In this document: piece after piece, positions 29,958-35,841 of the stretch
Layout: each line of letters starts with the position of its first letter
Position numbering within the stretch: the stretch's first letter is position 1
Origin: a virus
Reading direction: 5' to 3' (one strand)
IMG/VR virus record: IMGVR_UViG_3300021138_000093
Coordinates: 1 to 36,108 of that record
Length of the DNA stretch: 36,108 nt
The notes under the pieces: generated by a model
Told to the model about the DNA's origin: nothing
Seen by the model: the letters and a program-made list of their open reading frames with translations, nothing else
Databases searched by the model: none
Translations under genes and position numbers: made by a program

Positions 29958-30959
29958 CTACCGGCGCCAGGGGCGGCGTCGGGTTGATCGGGCCACGGTG
30001 ACCGTTTCAACAGGGGTGACGGTTGCTGCCATTTCCAGGGAGGTCCCCAGAGCGCTGTTGTCGTCGTCTAAGTCACCAGCTTCGAGCGCCGCATCCTGGG
30101 CGTCGTCGGGGTTTTCTACACCAAGCGCGTCAGAGGCCACGTCTTGGGCCACGTCAGCTGCGGTGTCGATGATGGTGAGAAGTTGGAGCACAAGCGACAG
30201 AGCCGCCGTGGTGTCGTCGGACCCGGCGCGAGTGATGATGCCGGTGATGGCGTCGCGGGCTTCTTCGACTGGCGTAGCCACTGTGTATGCACGATCGAAC
30301 ACCTGGGCTGCCTCAATACCCTCAGCACTGAGTGTCTTACGGCGGCGATCTGAGTATTCACGGTAGGACGTAGTCACGGCTTCTTCGACTGGCGTAGCTG
30401 GGCGGATCACGTCTGCGTAAAGGTCGGCAAGGTCGGCCTCGTCGGTGCCGAGTTCACGAGACAGGTCGATCAGGGCCTTCTTCGAGCTCGGGGCATTGAC
30501 CAGGCTCAGCTCGTGGAGGTCCACCTTCGTAAAGACGACGGTGCCGTCCTTGCGTGCGTAGCCGTCAGTCGGGATGAAACCAACTGACACGCCACGGATG
30601 AAACCACCGTCTACGAGGCCCTGCAGTTCTTGGGCGCGGTCGGTGTCGGCAAACACAAAGCGAACCAGTGGGCCCTCGGGCGTGTCTTCGATGCTGACGG
30701 GCTTGCCGACTGGGTCTTTGCTCTGCTGGTGGTATTCGAGAATGCGGAAGTCGTTTGGGGAGACGTGGGCCATCGCACCGCGCGCCATCGTGGTGCCGTA
30801 GGTGTCAATGGTGGCGGCAGTGCCGTCGTCGTAGCCGTAAGCAAGGGCGGTGTAAATCTTGCGGCCTTCGGCGTCGGTCTCGACGCCACGGCTCTGCAAG
30901 CCTTCGCGGATCGTGAGCGTGCGGTTCTGCACCTTGCCCAGGTTCAACTTGTCCATCAT
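29958..30959 (-). CDS. Prohead serine protease (capsid maturation, 333 aa)
   Basis: Two adjacent ATGs (30959, 30956) follow GAGGAG. Protease domain about 20-165: catalytic His77 in EYHQQSKDPVGKP, Ser125 in GVSVGFIP, and LHELSLVNAPSS, as in HK97 gp4/U35 proteases. It removes the capsid delta domain and degrades itself. A C-terminal extension (about 165-333) has helical, acidic sequence and the heptapeptide ATPVEEA twice, 40 residues apart. A late-motif copy lies inside the 3' end. Confidence 0.88.
   Translation of the reverse strand: MMDKLNLGKVQNRTLTIREGLQSRGVETDAEGRKIYTALAYGYDDGTAATIDTYGTTMARGAMAHVSPNDFRILEYHQQSKDPVGKPVSIEDTPEGPLVRFVFADTDRAQELQGLVDGGFIRGVSVGFIPTDGYARKDGTVVFTKVDLHELSLVNAPSSKKALIDLSRELGTDEADLADLYADVIRPATPVEEAVTTSYREYSDRRRKTLSAEGIEAAQVFDRAYTVATPVEEARDAITGIITRAGSDDTTAALSLVLQLLTIIDTAADVAQDVASDALGVENPDDAQDAALEAGDLDDDNSALGTSLEMAATVTPVETVTVARSTRRRPWRR
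30018..30028 (-). promoter_or_regulatory. Intragenic copy of the late motif (protease 3' end)
   Basis: CAGCAACCGTC lies in the coding frame (encoding Ala-Ala-Thr-Val), 150 nt before the capsid ATG. It is exact, but neither fixed distance to a start is met. It may be an upstream capsid promoter or coincidence. Confidence 0.3.
30258..30398. repeat. 21-bp direct repeat in the protease gene
   Basis: The 21-bp sequence at 30258-30278 recurs at 30378-30398, period 120 bp. It encodes ATPVEEA in both places. The sequence between the copies is not repeated. Confidence 0.8.
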
Positions 30960-31106
30960 TTACTCCTCGTTGGATCGGGTCTCGACTACGGCTTCAGCCG
31001 TGACGAGGGGTAGCGCTGCCGACTTGCGGCTGCGCTTGGGGGTTGCCTCAACGACTGGCGTCGGTGCGGTGCGAAGCGGGCGGCACAGAGTGCAGTCGCA
31101 AGCCAT
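30960..31106 (-). CDS. Small Cys-rich basic protein (48 aa)
   Basis: ATG 31106 overlaps the preceding TAA (TAATG), and the TAA (30960-30962) abuts the protease ATG, so the gene fits perfectly into the operon. The N-terminus MACDCTLCRP has three cysteines in CxCxxC spacing, followed by a basic, Pro/Ala-rich stretch. Function unknown; possibly a small head-morphogenesis or zinc-binding peptide. The perfect junctions are the best evidence. Confidence 0.6.
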   Translation of the reverse strand: MACDCTLCRPLRTAPTPVVEATPKRSRKSAALPLVTAEAVVETRSNEE

Positions 31107-31552
31107 TAGAGAACCTGCGGACCAGCGGCGGGAGCGACGGCTTCTTCGACCGCGGTCTTCACTTCGGCAACAGCGGCGTCTACGAGCTTGTCGGCAATTG
31201 GGTTCGACTCGACGGCCTTTTCAGATTCCTTTTCGGCCTTGACGGCGTCCTTGAATGCCTGGGTGTTCGCGAGCTTGGCGACGGCCTTCTGCACAGCGGC
31301 GTCTTTGCGTACCGAGTTCCAAAGCTTCACAGCGTCACGGACGTAGGGGGCTTCCTTGCGCAAGAAGGCCAGAGCAGCGGTGATGGCCGAAGCAGCTACC
31401 GCGGTCTGGGCCGGGAACGCGCTGTGGGCAGCGGCCACCAAAGAGGCAAGCGAAACGCCGCCGCCGGTAAAGGCAGCGCTGAACAAGGCTTCGACGCCAG
31501 CCTGCTTGTGCGGGGCGGGCGATGGGGTCTGGGGAGTGAAAGGTGCGGGCAT
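31106..31552 (-). CDS. Ala-rich helical protein at the head of the capsid operon (148 aa)
   Basis: Start ATG 31552 set by the late motif 6 nt upstream. Pro-rich N-terminus, then Ala/Val-rich helices (about 20-70), then a Lys/Glu/Ala helical stretch to residue 140. It is not recognised. Its place before protease and capsid is where scaffold or minor head proteins can occur, but the sequence does not prove it. First gene of the head operon. Confidence 0.6.
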   Translation of the reverse strand: MPAPFTPQTPSPAPHKQAGVEALFSAAFTGGGVSLASLVAAAHSAFPAQTAVAASAITAALAFLRKEAPYVRDAVKLWNSVRKDAAVQKAVAKLANTQAFKDAVKAEKESEKAVESNPIADKLVDAAVAEVKTAVEEAVAPAAGPQVL

Positions 31553-31558
31553 GGCCGT

Positions 31559-31569
31559 GACGGTTGCTG
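31559..31569 (-). promoter_or_regulatory. Late promoter-like motif heading the capsid operon
   Basis: CAGCAACCGTC, 6 nt from ATG 31552. No Shine-Dalgarno is present, so this copy argues most strongly for leaderless transcription. The 17-bp operator palindrome is just upstream. Confidence 0.7.
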
Positions 31570-31571
31570 CG

Positions 31572-31600
31572 TTGTGAGTGTCACGGGGTGACACTTATCG
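31572..31600 (+). promoter_or_regulatory. Conventional promoter with an operator as its spacer
   Basis: TTGTGA (31572-31577), a 17-bp spacer that is itself the palindrome GTGTCACGGGGTGACAC (31578-31594), then TTATCG (31595-31600). It faces gene 31618 and backs onto the late motif of the capsid operon. A bound regulator would block it. Confidence 0.5.
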
Positions 31601-31617
31601 AATGCAAAGTCGCAACG

Positions 31618-32721
31618 ATGGGGCAAACTGGTGGGGTGCCAGGTCCTGAAAGAAAGCCCAAAGAACCGTGCTCGGTTGAGGGCTGCGACCTGCTCAAAAA
31701 GTCTCGGGGTTATTGCGAAAAGCACTACAAGCGTTGGCGTCTATACGGCGACCCGTTGCTCACTGCCAAAGCCACCAGACCGCAAGAACCGAAGAAACTT
31801 TGTCGTGCTCCGGGCTGCACTCGCAAGTCATTGACAAAAGGTTGCTGCGACAAGCACTACCGACAGTTGCAAGTCCACGGCGAGTTCTTAGAGAAGAAAC
31901 GCGAGGGCTGCGCGGTCGAGGGTTGTCTGTGGCCAGTTGTGCGTAAAGGCTATTGCCGTCACCACTACTACCGCTTTCAGAGGTTCGGTGATCCGTTGCT
32001 CGGCACGCCAATACCTGAGTACAAGTTTCGCAAATGCGCCGAGACTGAATGCGATCAAGAAGCTGGCCTCGGGCGCTACTGCCGCTATCACGAAAAGCAA
32101 AACAAAGCTCCTGAGAAGGTGGTGCCTTGCAAAGTCGAGGGTTGCGAAAAGAAAGTGTTTGCCAATGGCTACTGCCAGGCCCATAACAAGCGCTGGCGCG
32201 CCTACGGCGATCCGTTAGGTGGCCGGGCCACGCCAATCAAAGATCGGCGGTGTTCGGTGGCCGGGTGCGATGAGCGCAGCTTTGCTCACGGAATGTGCAT
32301 GCCCCACTTCGGCCAGTTTCGATACCACGGCGATCCGACGGTGCGCGTGAATGACCCGACGCGCGGTTGCTCGGTGCCCGGCTGCAATGACCCGCACCGT
32401 GGTCTTGGGTTCTGTGGCAGTCACCTCACGCAATACGTTGGCGGTCCGCGTCGTCGCAACAAAATGAAGATGGCCAAGGGCACTTGCACGGGCCCGCAAC
32501 TAATGGCCCGGATTGACTACTTCGGTGGGTTGTGTTGGATTTGCAAAGACCCAATGGAAGCCGTCGATCATGTCAAACCGATCGTCGCGGGCGGAGCATT
32601 GTGGCCGTCGAACCTGCGCCCGATTTGTCGCACTTGCAACAGCTCGAAAGCTGGTCGATGGTACGGCGTGGCCGGATTGCCAGCCCACGCCGAACGCATT
32701 CGCCAAAAGAAACTCAAATAG
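31618..32721 (+). CDS. Seven-module zinc-finger array fused to an HNH nuclease (367 aa)
   Basis: ATG 31618 (weak ribosome site; GTG 31636 is an alternative). Residues about 18-285 contain seven modules of C-x4-C-x(8-9)-C-x2-H, starting at CSVEGC, CRAPGC, CAVEGC, CAETEC, CKVEGC, CSVAGC and CSVPGC, often followed by a YxRWRxYGDPL linker. The C-terminus (about 300-355) is a zinc HNH domain: CWICKDPMEAVDHVKPIV, then NLRPICRTCNSSKAGRW. Such arrays plausibly bind DNA in register, with the HNH domain cutting; a free-standing homing nuclease is the likely role. Convergent with the methyltransferase gene (8-nt overlap). Confidence 0.82.
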   Translation: MGQTGGVPGPERKPKEPCSVEGCDLLKKSRGYCEKHYKRWRLYGDPLLTAKATRPQEPKKLCRAPGCTRKSLTKGCCDKHYRQLQVHGEFLEKKREGCAVEGCLWPVVRKGYCRHHYYRFQRFGDPLLGTPIPEYKFRKCAETECDQEAGLGRYCRYHEKQNKAPEKVVPCKVEGCEKKVFANGYCQAHNKRWRAYGDPLGGRATPIKDRRCSVAGCDERSFAHGMCMPHFGQFRYHGDPTVRVNDPTRGCSVPGCNDPHRGLGFCGSHLTQYVGGPRRRNKMKMAKGTCTGPQLMARIDYFGGLCWICKDPMEAVDHVKPIVAGGALWPSNLRPICRTCNSSKAGRWYGVAGLPAHAERIRQKKLK

Positions 32722-34723
32722 GCAGCTCGCCCTGGGTGGGCTTGGCAGCTTCTTTCTTGGCCCACTTCACGCGTGCTTCGATGATCGGCCAATACTCTTC
32801 GGTCATCTCGCAACCGCGCCAGTCAAAGCCTTCGAGGATCGCGGCGACGGCCGTAGATCCGCTACCGAGGAACGGGTCGAGCACGGTGCCCCCTGGGGGT
32901 GTGACCAGCTTGACCAAGTAGCGCATCAGGGCAAGGGGCTTGACGGTGGGGTGAAAGTTCTGGGCTTTTGTTGGCGCTGTTTTGTTGATTTCTTTCCGCT
33001 CAATCGAGTTATTCATTGGATAGATAGGCCCATTTGGCAGCCCCCCCAGCCCTGCGTTGCGCTCGGATTTGCTTGCCTTAGCGCAGTAGAAGAAGCGCCC
33101 TGCGTCGTTTGGAAACCCTGCCAGCACTTCCTCGCTTCCGTCGTGGATGACGTTGGCAGGCCAGCGACCCGTGACGGTCGTAGTGCCTGACTTTTCGTTC
33201 TTGTTTCCACCAGTAGTTTCAAAGTTGCCCGAAGTCATTGTCAGGTCGTAGGTGCGCTCTTCGGTCCCAACACGGCTACCGTCAATGTTCAGCGCACCCG
33301 TTCCCCACTCCAGCACGTTTGAGGCGACTGTGCCGGTCAGGGGCTTGCGAGCGACACAGATGGGTTCGTGGGCGGGCTTTAGGGCTGTTCCCCAGCCTTG
33401 CCATTGTTGAGCCTCGGGAGTGGCTGGTGCGGTGATGTCCCATGTTTGGTATTCAGTTTCACCACCGACTGAAGGCAGCGCCGATTTGCCGGTGGTGCTT
33501 CGAGCCTTAGTATCGCTTCCCACCACTTCACGCTCCGCCCCAGCAGCCTTGTCTATCGCCTTGCTCACGTCCAGCGATTTCGGAAAGCCAGAGCCGTAGA
33601 GCCACATAATCTGGTCACGAATCTCGAAGCCAGCGTCCTCGATGGCGACGGTCATTCGGTGGTAGGTGCGAGAGCCGGAGAACGCCAGCAGGTGTCCGCC
33701 TGGCTTTAGCACTCGTAGGCACTCACGCCACATCTCGACGCTGTACGCTATTCCTGTTGCGTCCCAGGTCTTGCCCATAAAGCCCCCGCGCGAACGGTTG
33801 TCACCCAAGAACGATAAAACCTGCGCAGGGAGGACAAGATGATCGAACGACAGTGCCCAGTTTGCGGGGTCAACTACTTGGCTGACCCCGGTCGTCTCAA
33901 ACACGGTCGGCAGACCACTTGTTCCCGAAAGTGTTCCTACGAGCTGCGGGCTAAGAAGCTCGAACGACTCGTCACCTTTCATTGCGCCGTCTGCGGTAAA
34001 GAGATCGAACGCCCCGCGAGCCACGTCAAAGGCAAGCACGGCGCCCAGTTCTGCTCCCGGGCTTGCCACTACAAAGGCCGTTCCACTGGCCTCTCCAAGA
34101 GAGTCGTCGCCGCACCCTATACCGTCACTGAGGCTGGAAGGGTCGGTGCTCGGCGCGGACAGGCCAAAGGCGTCGCGAAGCGCATAGCCGCCAATAACTA
34201 CGGGCACTCCGAGGAGACCAGGCGCAAGTTGTCGAACGCAACCGCACGAGCCTTGGCAGAAGGGCGAGTGTCCCGTGTCTCGAAGTTGGAGGACAAAGTT
34301 GCCGCTGTTCTTGACGGTCTTGGTATCGTTTACGAGCGACAAGTCGGGGTCCGTGGTGATGGCGGCCGCTACATTGGCGTTATTGATTTCGTGCTCGAAG
34401 ACGGGGTTGCTCTCGAAGTAAACGGAACCTACTGGCACGCCGACCCTCGGGTCTATTCCGAACACAACGCGACGCAGGCCCACAACGTCAAGAAGTTCGC
34501 GATCAAACTTGCTGAACTTCGGCGCCTTGGCTACCGCGTTGGTGAGTTGTGGGAGTTGGACTTCAAGAAAGACCCCGCGAAGGCAGTGATCGAAGCCCAC
34601 AGGCGGGCGTCCTGACGTTAGTTCGTACGGGGGGTCGGTCACGATGCTGTCAATGGAGCAGTCGGGGATCTTTTTGAGCTCGGTGAGGCAGTCGCCCTTG
34701 TAAAGGTTTTTAATCTTGGACAT
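32714..34723 (-). CDS. DNA methyltransferase (beta-class N6A/N4C) with an insertion
   Basis: 669 residues in one open frame from ATG 34723, 8 nt after a GACGGT element. Residues 1-37 hold the first half of the domain, ending in the catalytic DPPY (30-33). The domain resumes at GGFMGKTWDATGIAY (about 312), with ECLRVLKPGGHLLAFSG, DAGFEIRDQIMWLYGSGFPKSLDVSKAID and, at the C-terminus, HPTVKPLALM and LDPFLGSGSTAVAA (SAM-binding). The roughly 275 residues between are simply the antisense of the forward homing-endonuclease gene 33839-34615. Normal relatives run directly from DPPYELTS to the FMGK segment. The frame is kept, but activity of the interrupted enzyme is uncertain. It methylates phage DNA if functional. 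Confidence 0.82.
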   Translation of the reverse strand: MSKIKNLYKGDCLTELKKIPDCSIDSIVTDPPYELTSGRPPVGFDHCLRGVFLEVQLPQLTNAVAKAPKFSKFDRELLDVVGLRRVVFGIDPRVGVPVGSVYFESNPVFEHEINNANVAAAITTDPDLSLVNDTKTVKNSGNFVLQLRDTGHSPFCQGSCGCVRQLAPGLLGVPVVIGGYALRDAFGLSAPSTDPSSLSDGIGCGDDSLGEASGTAFVVASPGAELGAVLAFDVARGAFDLFTADGAMKGDESFELLSPQLVGTLSGTSGLPTVFETTGVSQVVDPANWALSFDHLVLPAQVLSFLGDNRSRGGFMGKTWDATGIAYSVEMWRECLRVLKPGGHLLAFSGSRTYHRMTVAIEDAGFEIRDQIMWLYGSGFPKSLDVSKAIDKAAGAEREVVGSDTKARSTTGKSALPSVGGETEYQTWDITAPATPEAQQWQGWGTALKPAHEPICVARKPLTGTVASNVLEWGTGALNIDGSRVGTEERTYDLTMTSGNFETTGGNKNEKSGTTTVTGRWPANVIHDGSEEVLAGFPNDAGRFFYCAKASKSERNAGLGGLPNGPIYPMNNSIERKEINKTAPTKAQNFHPTVKPLALMRYLVKLVTPPGGTVLDPFLGSGSTAVAAILEGFDWRGCEMTEEYWPIIEARVKWAKKEAAKPTQGELPI
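33839..34615 (+). CDS. Homing endonuclease (zinc ribbons, NUMOD3, Vsr/EDxHD-type nuclease), nested antisense
   Basis: ATG 33839 has an excellent GGGAGGACAAG ribosome site. Two zinc motifs at the N-terminus: CPVC(G)...CSRKC (about 7-32) and CAVC(G)...CSRAC (about 48-75). A NUMOD3 DNA-binding helix follows, GHSEETRRKLSNATARALAEG (about 120-140). The nuclease domain (about 147-258) has the Vsr/EDxHD look: KLEDKVAAVLDGLGIVYERQ, GVIDFVLEDGVALEVNGTYWHAD. The gene lies entirely within, and opposite to, the methyltransferase gene; its TGA is the complement of the Ser codon after DPPYELT. It likely cuts methyltransferase genes lacking the insert. Confidence 0.85.
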   Translation: MIERQCPVCGVNYLADPGRLKHGRQTTCSRKCSYELRAKKLERLVTFHCAVCGKEIERPASHVKGKHGAQFCSRACHYKGRSTGLSKRVVAAPYTVTEAGRVGARRGQAKGVAKRIAANNYGHSEETRRKLSNATARALAEGRVSRVSKLEDKVAAVLDGLGIVYERQVGVRGDGGRYIGVIDFVLEDGVALEVNGTYWHADPRVYSEHNATQAHNVKKFAIKLAELRRLGYRVGELWELDFKKDPAKAVIEAHRRAS

Positions 34724-34731
34724 GCACGGAT

Positions 34732-34759
34732 ACCGTCCGCGCTTGTCTCAATGGTGCAA
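34732..34759 (-). promoter_or_regulatory. Early-family promoter of the methyltransferase gene
   Basis: Reverse strand: TTGCAC (34754-34759), 16-bp spacer, GACGGT (34732-34737), 8 nt to ATG 34723. The -35 lies in the end of the RusA gene. Confidence 0.65.
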
Positions 34760-35110
34760 TGGGCTAACCGCGATCCGCACTAATCCGTCGCCACCAACCA
34801 CGAGCACTGGCTGACGTATCTCGACGAACTCGGCAGTGTCATCTGGCCAACATCCGGCGTCCACCATCCCGTCGATCACGGCTTTGACGACCGTGCCGAC
34901 GTAGTTCATGGGGTCCCGGCGCCCGTTTCTGGCAAACGGCAGCGAGATCGTCACCAGCGAAGGCGGCAGCTCACTTAACCCAGCCGCAACGCACTCGACG
35001 TGGCTACATTGCCGCCACGCTTTGACCAGCTTGGCTCTCTGTGCCCAGTGAAGGTTTCTGTCCCGGTTGGTAGACCACACGTCGGCTGGTGGGGCGAAGG
35101 TGATCTCCAT
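34748..35110 (-). CDS. rusA: RusA-family Holliday junction resolvase (120 aa)
   Basis: Start ATG 35110, 6 nt after a late motif. RusA fold markers: NRDRNLHWAQRAKLVKAW near the N-terminus and the catalytic segment RRDPMNYVGTVVKAVIDGMVDAGCWPDDTAEF with conserved Asp residues and Lys. It resolves four-way junctions during phage recombination and before packaging. Its genome neighbours are the methyltransferase and homing nucleases, away from the RecT-like gene. Confidence 0.85.
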   Translation of the reverse strand: MEITFAPPADVWSTNRDRNLHWAQRAKLVKAWRQCSHVECVAAGLSELPPSLVTISLPFARNGRRDPMNYVGTVVKAVIDGMVDAGCWPDDTAEFVEIRQPVLVVGGDGLVRIAVSPLHH

Positions 35111-35116
35111 GCCAGT

Positions 35117-35127
35117 GACCCTTGCTG
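35117..35127 (-). promoter_or_regulatory. Late-type motif before RusA
   Basis: CAGCAAGGGTC, 6 nt from ATG 35110. It is the one clear late-type copy before a DNA-metabolism gene; resolvases can be needed late for packaging. Confidence 0.6.
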
Positions 35128-35145
35128 GCGTGTTCAAGATTTCTA

Positions 35146-35174
35146 TTTCTATTTCTGTTTCTGGGAGCGTGACA
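35146..35174 (-). repeat. 29-bp composite module, copy 2 (inverted)
   Basis: Reverse strand: TGTCAC, 4 nt, CCAGAAACAGAAATAGAAA, identical in layout to 8599-8627. Another TAGAAAT follows, extending the purine run. Confidence 0.6.
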
Positions 35175-35194
35175 CGAGCGTGACAGGGTCAAGC

Positions 35195-35208
35195 TGTCAC
35201 GCGTGACA
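35195..35208. promoter_or_regulatory. TGTCAC/GTGACA palindrome (operator)
   Basis: TGTCACGCGTGACA, identical to 8565-8578. Extra GTGACA half-sites lie at 35169, 35180 and 35213. Confidence 0.6.
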
Positions 35209-35221
35209 AAGGCGTGACACA

Positions 35222-35254
35222 AAAAGACCCCCAGCAAAGTGCTGGGGGTCTTTT
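35222..35254. terminator. Bidirectional intrinsic terminator
   Basis: AGACCCCCAGC/GCTGGGGGTCT (35225-35235 with 35241-35251), flanked by AAAA and TTTT, so either strand gives a T-run. It ends the reverse gene at 35254. Confidence 0.85.
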
Positions 35255-35688
35255 CATCCAACGTTGTGGTACATGGTCAGGTCGCGTGTTTCTGGCACCT
35301 GACAGATGAAGTTGCCGTACTCCAAGTTGTTCATCGAAGACACGGCAATACGAATCCTGCCGTGTTCCGGATGTTGATCGGTGAAGGACCGGCTTAGTTG
35401 GTAAACCAGGTTCATACCGGCTTCACCGATTGCAGTTAGCTCGTGGTCGGTCTCGTTGTGGCGATAATCGTTGCCGCTTGACCGGCAGAACTCTGGAGCC
35501 ACGATCCTGATAATCAACACAGGCCAACGGCCCGGGTTGTACGACGGTTGCACGAGTAGATCAAACGCCTCTACTTGAAAGACCCCCAACTCTTTGTAGC
35601 GGGTTAGTTCCTCCAAGAAAAACGAGCCGATTACCTCGATTTGCTTCTCGTCTTGCGGGGTGGTCTTACCCGTTCCTTTTCTTAACAT
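35254..35688 (-). CDS. Hypothetical protein (144 aa)
   Basis: ATG 35688 with AAAGGAG 5 nt upstream. A Lys/Glu-rich N-terminal helix, then hydrophobic strands (GRWPVLIIRIVAPEF), then SSMNNLEYGNFICQVPETRD. No recognised family. Transcribed from a likely early-family promoter (35729-35756), divergent from gene 35842. Confidence 0.6.
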   Translation of the reverse strand: MLRKGTGKTTPQDEKQIEVIGSFFLEELTRYKELGVFQVEAFDLLVQPSYNPGRWPVLIIRIVAPEFCRSSGNDYRHNETDHELTAIGEAGMNLVYQLSRSFTDQHPEHGRIRIAVSSMNNLEYGNFICQVPETRDLTMYHNVG

Positions 35689-35728
35689 CAGTCTCCTTTG
35701 TCGGGTGGGCGAAATACCCACGACTCGG

Positions 35729-35756
35729 ACCGTGCGCGCAAGTTGGTGGATTGCCA
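35729..35756 (-). promoter_or_regulatory. Early-family promoter for gene 35688
   Basis: Reverse strand: TGGCAA (35751-35756), 16-bp spacer, CACGGT (35729-35734), about 40 nt to the ATG with a Shine-Dalgarno between. Confidence 0.5.
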
Positions 35757-35768
35757 CAAAAGTTTCCC

Positions 35769-35796
35769 TTGCATTCTTGCAAACGCACCGGACGAT
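35769..35796 (+). promoter_or_regulatory. Early-family promoter for gene 35842
   Basis: TTGCAT (35769-35774), 16-bp spacer, GACGAT (35791-35796). Divergent from the pair at 35729. If the genome is circular it would feed the small genes at 89-788. Confidence 0.55.
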
Positions 35797-35841
35797 CTTT
35801 GGTATCCCGCCACGGTGGTGAGTCTTTACTTAGGAGGACCG

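Noticed and set aside
31564-31617. Upstream extension of the zinc-array HNH gene
   Set aside because: The extension runs through the putative -10 and operator palindrome and has no ribosome site.
33790-34615. Group I intron or intein in the methyltransferase
   Set aside because: Nearly all of the insert is endonuclease coding sequence on the opposite strand, leaving too little for an intron core; no intein N-terminal Cys/Ser block or terminal His-Asn is present at the junctions.
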